From assembly GCA_945903655.1 (NCBI GenBank), contig CAMDOY010000066.1, positions 1 to 13,476 of the forward strand: DNA of 13,476 bases. Direction: 5' to 3'. Positions within the stretch are counted from its first letter, which is position 1. Every line of letters starts with the position of its first letter. Shown in pieces: positions 1 through 5,888 of the stretch. The translations under genes were made by a program, and so were the position numbers. The notes beneath the pieces were generated by a model. The model ran no database searches. It had not been told where the DNA came from and was given only the letters and a program-made list of their open reading frames with translations. Origin of the DNA: Rhizobium sp. Q54 (GTDB lineage: Bacteria; Pseudomonadota; Alphaproteobacteria; Rhizobiales; Beijerinckiaceae).

Positions 1-912
1 CTTGATCTGGCGGCGGGCGGGCATCTGACCCACGGCTCCTCGGTCAACATGTCCGGAAAGTGGTTCAAGCCCGTCAGCTATGGCGTCTCCCCCGACACCC
101 AGCGCATCGACATGGACGCGGTGGAGGCTCTGGCCCACGAGCACCGCCCCAAGCTCATCATCGCGGGCGGCTCGGCCTATGCGCGCCAGTGGGACTTCCC
201 GCGCTTTCGCGCCATCGCCGATGCGGTCAGCGCAGTGTTTCTGGTGGATATGGCGCATTTTGCGGGTCTGGTGGCGGGCGGCGCCCACCCCTCGCCCTTC
301 CCCCACGCCCATGTGGTGACGACCACCACCCACAAGACCCTGCGCGGCCCGCGCGGCGGCCTCATCCTCACCAATGACGAGGATATGGCCAAGAAGATCA
401 ACTCCGCCATCTTCCCGGGCCTGCAGGGCGGGCCGCTGATGCATGTGATCGCCGCCAAGGCGGTGGCCTTCGGCGAGGCCCTGCGGCCGGACTTCAAGAT
501 CTATGCGAAGCAGATCGTGGAGAACGCCCGCGCGCTGGCCGACGCCATCAGCGCTGGCGGGCTCGACATCGTGACCGGCGGCACGGACAACCATCTGATG
601 CTGGTGGACCTGCGGCCCAAGAAGCTCACGGGCAAGGCGGCTGAGGCGGCGCTGGGGCGCGCGCACATCACCTGCAACAAGAACGGCATCCCCTTCGATC
701 CCGAAAAGCCCATGGTGACCTCGGGCATCCGCCTCGGCACCCCTGCGGCCACCTCGCGGGGCTTTGGCGTCGCCGAATTCGGCGAAGTCGGCGCCCTGAT
801 CGTCGAGACGCTGGACGGGCTCGCCATGAACGGCGAAGCTGGCAACGGTGAAGTCGAGGCCTCCGTGAAGGCGCGGGTCAGCGCTCTGACGAAGCGTTTC
901 CCGATTTACTGA
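1..912 (+). CDS. glyA: Serine hydroxymethyltransferase, C-terminal part (5' end off window)
   Basis: GlyA is a cytoplasmic PLP enzyme that converts serine and tetrahydrofolate into glycine and 5,10-methylene-THF. The frame is open from base 1, so the coding sequence enters from outside; the ATG at 49 is internal. The first 16 codons include the conserved GGHLTHG segment just before NMSGKWF. The PLP-lysine region TTTTHKTLRGPRGG is intact, followed by IFPGLQGGP and, near the end, TSGIRLGTPAATSRG, all family signatures. About 303 residues are visible, and a normal GlyA is about 420-435, so roughly the first 125 residues are missing because of the window edge. nrdR follows after 32 bp, a common alphaproteobacterial arrangement. 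Identification is secure. Confidence 0.97.
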   Translation, partial: LDLAAGGHLTHGSSVNMSGKWFKPVSYGVSPDTQRIDMDAVEALAHEHRPKLIIAGGSAYARQWDFPRFRAIADAVSAVFLVDMAHFAGLVAGGAHPSPFPHAHVVTTTTHKTLRGPRGGLILTNDEDMAKKINSAIFPGLQGGPLMHVIAAKAVAFGEALRPDFKIYAKQIVENARALADAISAGGLDIVTGGTDNHLMLVDLRPKKLTGKAAEAALGRAHITCNKNGIPFDPEKPMVTSGIRLGTPAATSRGFGVAEFGEVGALIVETLDGLAMNGEAGNGEVEASVKARVSALTKRFPIY

Positions 913-944
913 TATAACGCCGACACCCGGCGAGGAAACGACCC

Positions 945-1448
945 ATGCGTTGCCCCTATTGCGGCAGTCTGGAAACCCAGGTGAAGGATTCCCGCCCGAC
1001 GGAGGATGCGTCCTCCATTCGTCGGCGGCGGGTCTGTCCTGATTGCGGCGGGCGCTTCACCACCTTCGAGCGCGTGCAGCTGCGCGAGCTCATGGTGTTG
1101 AAGAAGTCCGGCCGCCGCGTGCCCTTCGACCGGGAAAAGCTCATGCGCTCCATCGAGATCGCCCTGCGCAAGCGCAGCGTCGATCCCGAGCGTGTCGAGC
1201 GCATGGTCAATGGCCTCGTGCGCCAGCTGGAAAGCCAGGGCGAGCCGGAGGTCACCAGCGACCGCATCGGCGAACTCGTCATGGAGGGGCTGCGCCTGCT
1301 CGATGGCGTGGCCTATGTACGCTTCGCCTCGGTCTATCGGAATTTTGGCGAGGCGCGCGATTTCCGCGCCATCGTCAACGAGCTTGCTGGCGAGGCGGCG
1401 GAGGCTGAGAAGCTGCTCTCCGACACGTCCGGGTCGGGAGGCGCATGA
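945..1448 (+). CDS. nrdR: Transcriptional repressor NrdR
   Basis: NrdR is an ATP/dATP-sensing repressor of ribonucleotide reductase genes. The 167-residue protein has the family layout: an N-terminal zinc ribbon with cysteines at 3, 6, 31 and 34 (CPYC and CPDC), the basic RRRRVC stretch, then an ATP-cone domain from about residue 48 (VLKKSGRRVPFDREKL) to about 140. Length is typical (150-170). A GAGGAA ribosome binding site at 932-937 supports the ATG at 945. Its stop overlaps the ribD start as ATGA, implying translational coupling. I saw no ribonucleotide reductase gene in the window, so its targets lie elsewhere. The placement glyA-nrdR-ribD is conserved in the order. Confidence 0.97.
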   Translation: MRCPYCGSLETQVKDSRPTEDASSIRRRRVCPDCGGRFTTFERVQLRELMVLKKSGRRVPFDREKLMRSIEIALRKRSVDPERVERMVNGLVRQLESQGEPEVTSDRIGELVMEGLRLLDGVAYVRFASVYRNFGEARDFRAIVNELAGEAAEAEKLLSDTSGSGGA

Positions 1449-2584
1449 GCTCCCGTTTCGACATAGCCGACGCCCCTGACGAGGCGACCGACGCGGGTTT
1501 CATGGCCGCAGCGGTGGCCTATGGGCGGCGCTGGCTGGGGCTCACCGCCCCCAATCCCGCCGTGGGCTGCGTCGTCGTCAAGGACGGCGTCATCGTGGCG
1601 CGCGGCGCGACCATGCCGGGCGGACGGCCCCATGCGGAGACCGAGGCCCTGCGGGAGGCGGGCGAGCGCGCCAAGGGCGCCACGCTCTATGTGAGCCTCG
1701 AGCCCTGCAGCCACTACGGCGTCACCGCGCCCTGCGCCGACGCCATCGTCCACGGGGGCCTCGCCCGCGTGGTCTCCGCCCTTGAAGACCCCGATGTGCG
1801 GGTCGCCGGGCGCGGCCACGCCAAGATCGTGGAAGCGGGCATTGGCCTGCGCACCGGGGTGGGCGTGCTGGAGGCCCGGCGCGGCAATCTCGGCCATATC
1901 CTGCGCATCACCGAGGGGCGCCCCATGGTGACCCTGAAGCTGGCGCAGACCTTCGATGGCTACGCCGCAGGCGGCGCCCATGATCCCCGCCTGATGATCA
2001 CCGGCGCCCCCGCCAATGGGCGCGTGCAGGTCATGCGCGCCATGCATGACGCGATCATGGTGGGCGTGGGCACGGTGCTGGCGGATGATCCGCTGCTGAC
2101 GGTCCGCTTGCCCGGCCTCGACCATCGCAAGCCCCTGCGCATCGTGCTCGACTCCCATCTCCGCATGCCGCTGGCCTCGCGCCTCGCCGCCACCGCGAAG
2201 GAGCATCGCACATTGGTCATCTGCGCCGAGGACGCCCCCATGCCCGCCCAGGCGGCCCTCGATGCCCTTGGCGTCGAGGTGCTGCGCGTGGCCCGCGAGG
2301 CTTCGGGCAGGCTTGATCCGCTGGCGGCGCTGAAGGCGCTGGGCAAGCGCGGGATCACCCGCGTCTTCTGCGAAGGCGGCCCCTCGGTCGCCAGCGATCT
2401 CATCCTGCGCGGCCTCGCGGATGAGGTCGTGGTCTTCACCGCGCCCAAGCCCTTCGGCGGGGAGGGCGTGCCTGCGCTGACCCCTGAAGCCCGGCGCGCG
2501 CTGGAGACCGGCGCGAAATATCGCATTCTGGAAAAGGGCCATGCAGGGCTCGACCGTTTTCACCATCTCGAAAGGGTGTTTTAG
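1445..2584 (+). CDS. ribD: Bifunctional riboflavin biosynthesis deaminase/reductase RibD
   Basis: RibD carries out the second and third steps from GTP to riboflavin: deamination of the pyrimidine and reduction of the ribose side chain. The 379-residue protein has an N-terminal cytidine-deaminase-like domain (about 18-150) with zinc ligands H63 (HAE, with catalytic E65), C88 and C97 (PCSHYGVTAPC). A reductase domain of DHFR-like fold runs from about 155 to the end, starting RPMVTLKLAQTFDG and containing GVGTVLADDP and the late CEGGPSVAS motif. Both halves look complete and the length matches the family (360-390). The start overlaps nrdR by 4 bp, and the stop abuts the ribE ATG with no gap, so nrdR-ribD-ribE are very probably one transcript. 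Confidence 0.97.
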   Translation: MSSRFDIADAPDEATDAGFMAAAVAYGRRWLGLTAPNPAVGCVVVKDGVIVARGATMPGGRPHAETEALREAGERAKGATLYVSLEPCSHYGVTAPCADAIVHGGLARVVSALEDPDVRVAGRGHAKIVEAGIGLRTGVGVLEARRGNLGHILRITEGRPMVTLKLAQTFDGYAAGGAHDPRLMITGAPANGRVQVMRAMHDAIMVGVGTVLADDPLLTVRLPGLDHRKPLRIVLDSHLRMPLASRLAATAKEHRTLVICAEDAPMPAQAALDALGVEVLRVAREASGRLDPLAALKALGKRGITRVFCEGGPSVASDLILRGLADEVVVFTAPKPFGGEGVPALTPEARRALETGAKYRILEKGHAGLDRFHHLERVF

Positions 2585-3190
2585 ATGTTCACCGGTCTCG
2601 TTTCCGACGTCGGTCGCATTCTGTCCATCGAGGATCGCGGCGAGCTCAAGCGCATCCGCATCGAGACCGCCTATGATCCCGCCGGGATCGCCATGGGCGC
2701 CTCCATCGCTTGCTCCGGCCCTTGCCTGACGGCGGTGGCCTTCGGCACGGACCATGGCCGCCACTGGTTCGAGGTGGACGCCGCCGCCGAGACGCTGGCG
2801 CGCACCACCGTGGGGACATGGAAGGTGGGGACGCGCATCAATCTGGAGCGCTCGCTGACCCTTGGCGCGGAGCTGGGCGGCCATATCGTCACCGGCCATG
2901 TGGATGGCCTCGGCCATATCGTGGAGCGCCGGGATTTCGATGGCATGGCCCATTTCGACATCCGCGCACCCCATGATCTCGCGAAATTCATTGCCGAAAA
3001 GGGCTCCATCAGCCTCGACGGCACCTCGCTGACGGTGAACAGCGTGCAGGGCGACATCTTCTCGATCCTGCTGATCCCCCACACGCTTTCTGTCACCACC
3101 TGGGGCGAGCGCAAGGCGGGCGAGGACCTGAACCTCGAAGTGGATCTGATGGCGCGCTATGCGGCGCGGTTGCTGGATGCGCGGGGGTAG
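2585..3190 (+). CDS. ribE: Riboflavin synthase alpha subunit
   Basis: Riboflavin synthase dismutates two molecules of 6,7-dimethyl-8-ribityllumazine to riboflavin, the last step of the pathway. The 201 residues show the family's internal duplication: barrel 1 (about 1-95) begins MFTGL and carries SGPCLTAV (44-51) and ETLARTTVG; barrel 2 (about 96-190) carries GGHIVTGHVDG (98-108) and SLDGTSLTVN (143-152). The C-terminal part is the usual trimerising helix. Length is normal (195-220). The start directly follows the ribD stop. Called ribC in some species. In relatives the next gene is ribH; here an accessory block of about 1.76 kb intervenes, so this may now be the last gene of its transcript. 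Confidence 0.96.
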   Translation: MFTGLVSDVGRILSIEDRGELKRIRIETAYDPAGIAMGASIACSGPCLTAVAFGTDHGRHWFEVDAAAETLARTTVGTWKVGTRINLERSLTLGAELGGHIVTGHVDGLGHIVERRDFDGMAHFDIRAPHDLAKFIAEKGSISLDGTSLTVNSVQGDIFSILLIPHTLSVTTWGERKAGEDLNLEVDLMARYAARLLDARG

Positions 3191-3220
3191 GGGGCTTTCG
3201 CCTTCCAAATTCCATTTTTA

Positions 3221-3401
3221 GGCGCAACGCCAGCAGCTTCTCTCCCCCTCGTGGGGAGAGATTAGAGAGTGGGGGGCGCGCAATCTCTGACGTTAGCGCC
3301 TGTGGCAACCGTGCCCCCGATCAGCCGCGCGCCCCCTACCCCGTCTCGCTACGCGAGCCGACCCTCCCCACGAGGGGAAGGGGACCGGCTGGCGTTTCGC
3401 C
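3221..3401. repeat. 181-bp imperfect palindromic element between ribE and phd
   Basis: Three pairs of inverted arms nest in symmetrical order. Outer arms 3221-3236 and 3386-3401 agree at 14 of 16 bases. Middle arms 3240-3260 and 3362-3382 agree at 18 of 21. Inner arms 3272-3281 and 3327-3336 agree at all 10. The middle-left arm also folds on itself (CTCTCCCC/GGGGAGAG, loop CTCGT), and the middle-right arm has a CCCC-ACGA-GGGG hairpin. The style (CTCCCCCTCGTGGGGAG) resembles dispersed palindromic intergenic repeats I know from Hyphomicrobiales; family membership is inference. It follows ribE by 30 bp, so it could end or process the ribDE transcript. No coding capacity was accepted here. Confidence 0.8.
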
Positions 3402-3431
3402 TCAATAATCGAGGCTTCTCAAACCGCCGAC

Positions 3432-3480
3432 TTGCCTTCCTGCCCGTCCGGTGCATAATGACTAGTCATTCAACTAGTCA
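3432..3480 (+). promoter_or_regulatory. phd-vapC promoter with palindromic operator
   Basis: A -35-like TTGCCT (3432-3437) and a -10-like CATAAT (3454-3459) are spaced 16 bp apart. Overlapping and following the -10 is a perfect 12-bp palindrome, ATGACTAGTCAT (3458-3469), and a second half-conserved copy, CAACTAGTCA (3471-3480). Their CTAG centres are 12 bp apart. Phd/YefM antitoxins typically bind paired palindromes over their own promoter, so this is the likely autoregulatory operator. The ribosome binding site AGGAG (3480-3484) lies 7 bp before the phd ATG. The promoter hexamers were read by eye. Confidence 0.7.
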
Positions 3481-3491
3481 GGAGTCCAACC

Positions 3492-3746
3492 ATGAAATCC
3501 TGGCCCGTGCAGGACGCCAAAGCCAGATTTTCCGAACTGCTCACCGCCTGCGAGCAGGACGGGCCGCAGCTCGTCACCAAACGTGGAGCGGAGGCGGCGG
3601 TTCTGGTTCCCGTCGAGGAATGGCGTCGCCTGAATGCGGCGCGGCCCACATTGAAGAGCTTGCTGCTGGCGACGGAGGCGCGGTGCGACGATCTCCCGAT
3701 CCCGCCGCGTGGTGAGGCGCGCCATCGCTCCTCGCCGGACTTTTGA
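3492..3746 (+). CDS. Type II antitoxin, Phd/YefM family
   Basis: This 84-residue protein resembles Phd/YefM antitoxins: it opens WPVQDAKARFSELL, the usual N-terminal DNA-binding and dimerisation motif, followed by GPQLVTKRGAEAAVLVPVEEW, the typical second strand region. The C-terminal part (about 50-84, beginning RPTLKSLLLA) would be the disordered segment that wraps the toxin. Expected role: neutralise the adjacent VapC and, with it, repress their own promoter at the upstream palindromes. AGGAG 7 bp upstream supports the ATG at 3492. The toxin start follows the stop by 2 bp, so the pair is one unit. It sits between ribE and ribH, where most relatives have no gene. Confidence 0.92.
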   Translation: MKSWPVQDAKARFSELLTACEQDGPQLVTKRGAEAAVLVPVEEWRRLNAARPTLKSLLLATEARCDDLPIPPRGEARHRSSPDF

Positions 3747-3748
3747 AA

Positions 3749-4162
3749 ATGTATTTGCTGGATACGAATGTCATTTCGGAACTGCGGCGCGTCAAACCCC
3801 ATGGAGCGGTTGTGGCGTGGCTCGAATCTGTTCCGGACGCCGCCTTGCATATCAGCGCCTTGTCGCTCGGCGAAATTCAGGGCGGCGTTGAAAAGCTGCG
3901 TCAACGCGATGCTCAAAAAGCGCAGGAGATCGAGCAATGGGCGGACAAGGTCGAGCAGACCTTCGCGGTTCTACCTGTCGATGGTCGCATCTTTCGTCTT
4001 CAGGCACGCTGGATGTTCGCGCGGTCGGATCATGCCTATGAAGATGCGCTGATCGCCGCCACGGTGCAGGTGCATGGATTGACGCTTGTCACGCGCAACG
4101 TCAGGGATTTCGCCCCTTTTGATGTTCCGCTTTTTGATCCCTTCAAATTCGCTGGGCATTAG
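3749..4162 (+). CDS. PIN-domain ribonuclease toxin, VapC/FitB type
   Basis: This 137-residue PIN-domain protein is predicted to be a magnesium-dependent RNase toxin. With the ATG at 3749 as residue 1, the acidic active-site residues are visible: D5 (LLDTNVISE), E42 (LSLGEI), D99 (YEDALIAAT) and D120 with N117 (TRNVRDF). All are intact, so the toxin looks functional. FitB-like features include the HAYEDALIAA and GLTLVTRN segments. The ATG lies 2 bp after the antitoxin stop; an alternative TTG at 3743 would overlap phd by 4 bp and add two residues. The TAG stop forms the first three bases of a downstream inverted repeat, so the cargo and repeat meet exactly there. Confidence 0.93.
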   Translation: MYLLDTNVISELRRVKPHGAVVAWLESVPDAALHISALSLGEIQGGVEKLRQRDAQKAQEIEQWADKVEQTFAVLPVDGRIFRLQARWMFARSDHAYEDALIAATVQVHGLTLVTRNVRDFAPFDVPLFDPFKFAGH

Positions 4163-4343
4163 GCAGTCGGCAGTCGAAGGGCTGCGGCGCTAGAGCGGCA
4201 TCCGATCAGATCGTAACGCCCTTGGAGGGGCGACGTCCCCTTCGCTCCTCCCGGCGAGGCACCCAAGATTCATTCTGATGGGGTGATGCCCCGGACCAGC
4301 GAATTCAACCCTCCCGAATGCCGACTGCCTACTGCCGACTGCC
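4160..4343. repeat. Nested inverted-repeat element downstream of vapC
   Basis: A perfect 13-bp inverted pair bounds the element: TAGGCAGTCGGCA at 4160-4172 and its complement at 4319-4331. Inside lie GGCATC/GATGCC (4197-4202 and 4285-4290) and ATCAGA/TCTGAT (4205-4210 and 4274-4279), nested in the correct order. The motif CTGCCGACTGCC is partly repeated in tandem at 4332-4343. This looks like a small non-autonomous palindromic repeat of the kind scattered between genes in this group; that relationship is inference. No gene is present. The left arm begins at the vapC stop codon. Confidence 0.75.
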
Positions 4344-4360
4344 CCAAAAGAAAATAATCC

Positions 4361-4391
4361 TTGACTTTTCCCCCAACTTAACCCACATAAT
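4361..4391 (+). promoter_or_regulatory. Putative sigma70-type promoter driving the ribH leader
   Basis: TTGACT (4361-4366) and CATAAT (4386-4391) match the -35 and -10 consensus at 5 of 6 bases each. The spacer is 19 bp (18 if ACATAA is used), slightly long. The local sequence is AT-rich, unlike the surrounding GC-rich DNA. Transcription would start near 4398. It would restore expression of ribH-nusB-thiL, which the upstream insertion separates from ribDE. Read by eye. Confidence 0.6.
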
Positions 4392-4397
4392 TCTCCA

Positions 4398-4658
4398 TCC
4401 TCACCCCAAGAGGGACTGGACGCGAGCGGTCGTATTCGGGGGGCGGGGAGCTGTTCCTGCGGGGCGGCCTACCGGAGGCAGCTTCTCGGGCGATCAACGC
4501 AAAAGGCATGGTTCATCGGCTGGCCGCCGGTGAATGGCCATAGGGGCGCAACCGCCCGCTGGCGCATGCCCAGTCACCCGTCCGTCCGGCACTATGACCG
4601 GTCTGAGCCGATGAGGCTCACAAACCTGCGATGCGGAAAGGCGATCCCTGGCGGGATC
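4398..4658 (+). ncRNA. Candidate structured leader or small RNA upstream of ribH
   Basis: Downstream of the predicted promoter is a run of hairpins with few unpaired bases. H1 pairs 4445-4453 with 4479-4487 (9 bp including two G-U). H2 is a 13-bp stem, 4508-4520 with 4526-4534 and 4538-4541, with one G-U and a TGG bulge. H3 pairs 4544-4548 with 4553-4557 (loop CAAC). H4 is CTGG/CCAG just after it. H5 pairs 4604-4609 with 4615-4620. H6 pairs 4643-4648 with 4653-4658. I do not recognise the FMN, TPP, cobalamin or glycine aptamer, nor RNase P, tmRNA or SRP RNA signatures. A 6S-like RNA cannot be excluded. It could be a regulatory leader or an independent sRNA. No terminator T-tract is visible. 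Confidence 0.45.
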
Positions 4659-4947
4659 CCCTCTCCCCATCAGGACCCGCAGCTCCCCCTCAGCCAGAGG
4701 CTTGAGCGTATCGCGGTCCGGGCCAAGAGCGGGAGCCTTGATCGAAGAATCCGCGCCAGGGGCGCCGCGAGGCGATCAACCCAACACTCACCAGCGCCAA
4801 AACGGCGCCCCCGGCCCCTCCTTGGGGCCATCGAAGACCCACCAACCCGGCGCGGAAACGCGTGCGGGCCTCACTTGCGCCCACCGCCGCGCTTGCGCCG
4901 CACCCTGCTCCTCTCTATGCAGGGAGCCCTTGCTGAGGATCCCCATC
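4659..4947 (+). other. Non-coding remainder of the ribH leader
   Basis: No convincing gene is present. It holds a perfect hairpin GGCCCC/GGGGCC (4813-4818 and 4824-4829, loop TCCTT) and a small CGCG-GAAA-CGCG hairpin (4851-4862). The 10-mer GGCGATCAAC occurs at 4771-4780 and also at 4489-4498 in the structured segment. GAGG at 4935-4938 is the ribosome binding site for ribH. The frame upstream of ribH is open back to about 4702, but the predicted residues are low-complexity Pro/Arg/Ala and lie outside the conserved RibH fold. Confidence 0.5.
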
Positions 4948-5418
4948 ATGGCTGAACCGCGCCGCACCCTTCCGACCTATTCCGCCCCCGGCGCCCGCTT
5001 CCTGATCGTGGAAGCGCGCTATTATGACGACATCGGCGCCATGCTCCATGCAGGCGCCGCGCGCGCCCTTGAAGCCGCTGGCGCGACCCACGAGACCATC
5101 GGCGTGCCCGGCGCGCTGGAGATCCCCGCCGCCATCAAGATCGCGCTGGCGAGCGGCGCCTATGCGGGCGCGCTGGCGCTGGGCTGCGTCATTCGCGGCG
5201 AGACCTATCATTTCGAGATCGTGGCTGGCGAAAGCTCCCGCGCCATCATGGATCTCACGGTGCATGAGGGCTTCGCCATCGGCAACGGCATCCTCACCGT
5301 CGAGGATGAGGAACAGGCCGTGGTCCGCGCCGACCCCGCCCAGGGCGACAAGGGGGGCGACGCCGCCCGCGCCGCCCTCGCGCTCCATGGGCTCAAACAC
5401 ACTTACAAGGCGCACTGA
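4948..5418 (+). CDS. ribH: 6,7-dimethyl-8-ribityllumazine synthase
   Basis: RibH condenses the RibD-pathway pyrimidine with 3,4-dihydroxy-2-butanone 4-phosphate to give lumazine, the substrate of riboflavin synthase. The 156-residue protein has the family motifs in order: FLIVEARYYDDI near residue 19, GVPGALEIPAAI in the middle, the phosphate-binding and catalytic loop IRGETYHFEIVAGESSRAI containing the active-site histidine, GNGILTVE, and DKGGDAARAAL near the C-terminus. Length is normal. The ATG at 4948 has GAGG 9 bp upstream; longer in-frame starts would add an implausible Pro/Arg-rich extension. nusB begins directly at the stop. Its distance from ribE is unusual and leaves it with its own long leader. 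Confidence 0.96.
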   Translation: MAEPRRTLPTYSAPGARFLIVEARYYDDIGAMLHAGAARALEAAGATHETIGVPGALEIPAAIKIALASGAYAGALALGCVIRGETYHFEIVAGESSRAIMDLTVHEGFAIGNGILTVEDEEQAVVRADPAQGDKGGDAARAALALHGLKHTYKAH

Positions 5419-5874
5419 ATGTCCAGAGAACACCGCGCCAATGCGCGCCTCGCCGCCGTGCAGGCGCTCTACCAGATGGAAGTCGCCAGCAAGGGTCTCA
5501 ACGAGATCCTCGCGGAGTTCGAGACCTTCTGGATTGGCCGCGAAGTCGATGGCGATCAGTACAAGCCCGCCGAGATCGAGTTCTTCCGCGATGTGCTGAA
5601 CGGCGTGCTCGCCGACCAGCGCGCGCTGGACACCGAAATCGACACGACCCTGCAGGATGGCTGGCCGCTGCGGCGGGTCGAGGCCGTCATGCGCGCCGTT
5701 TTGCGCGCGGGCGCCTATGAACTGAAAAAGCGCAAGGACATTCCCGCCCGCGTGGTCATCACCGAATATGTGGACGTGGCCGCCGCCTTCCTCGCCCGCG
5801 ACGAAGTGGGCATGACCAACGCCGTGCTCGATGCGCTCGCCCGCAAGCTGCGCGCCGCCGACTTTCAGGAATAA
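5419..5874 (+). CDS. nusB: Transcription antitermination factor NusB
   Basis: NusB binds boxA RNA with NusE (ribosomal protein S10) in rRNA antitermination complexes. The 151-residue all-helical protein begins REHRANARLAAVQALYQME, the family N-terminal RNA-binding helix. It ends with the VVITEYVDVAAAFLARDEVGMTNAVLDALAR region, the alphaproteobacterial version of the conserved INEAVELAK...FVNGVLD segment. The start directly follows the ribH stop, so the two are translationally linked. Placement between ribH and thiL is conserved across many proteobacteria. Nothing unusual was seen in the sequence. Confidence 0.96.
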   Translation: MSREHRANARLAAVQALYQMEVASKGLNEILAEFETFWIGREVDGDQYKPAEIEFFRDVLNGVLADQRALDTEIDTTLQDGWPLRRVEAVMRAVLRAGAYELKKRKDIPARVVITEYVDVAAAFLARDEVGMTNAVLDALARKLRAADFQE

Positions 5875-5888
5875 CCGCGAGGCGCGCC

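Noticed and set aside
1334..3208. 624-residue open frame on the minus strand across ribD and ribE
   Set aside because: It is antisense to two clearly identified genes and its product has no recognisable motif; long antisense frames are common in GC-rich DNA.
3269..3715. 148-codon plus-strand frame across the palindrome and phd
   Set aside because: Overlaps phd in another frame and runs through the palindromic repeat; no homology recognised.
3191..4360. Transposon or integron carrying the toxin-antitoxin pair
   Set aside because: No transposase, integrase or clear target-site duplication was seen; only palindromic repeats flank the genes.
4596..4640. Hammerhead-like CTGA...GATGAG signature
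   Set aside because: The CTGATGA and GAAA core elements are not in the correct order or spacing; the region is simply a TGAGCC/GGCTCA hairpin.
4398..4680. FMN (RFN) riboswitch upstream of ribH
   Set aside because: Location fits, but the conserved aptamer segments could not be found on the plus strand; treated as an unknown structured RNA.
4702..4947. In-frame upstream extension of ribH of about 82 residues
   Set aside because: Composition is low-complexity and unlike any RibH N-terminus; the ATG at 4948 has a ribosome binding site and gives the normal length.
4318..4955. Two overlapping small plus-strand frames (about 71 and 141 codons) in the ribH leader
   Set aside because: Arg/Pro-rich, no ribosome binding site, and they cross the predicted promoter and hairpins.
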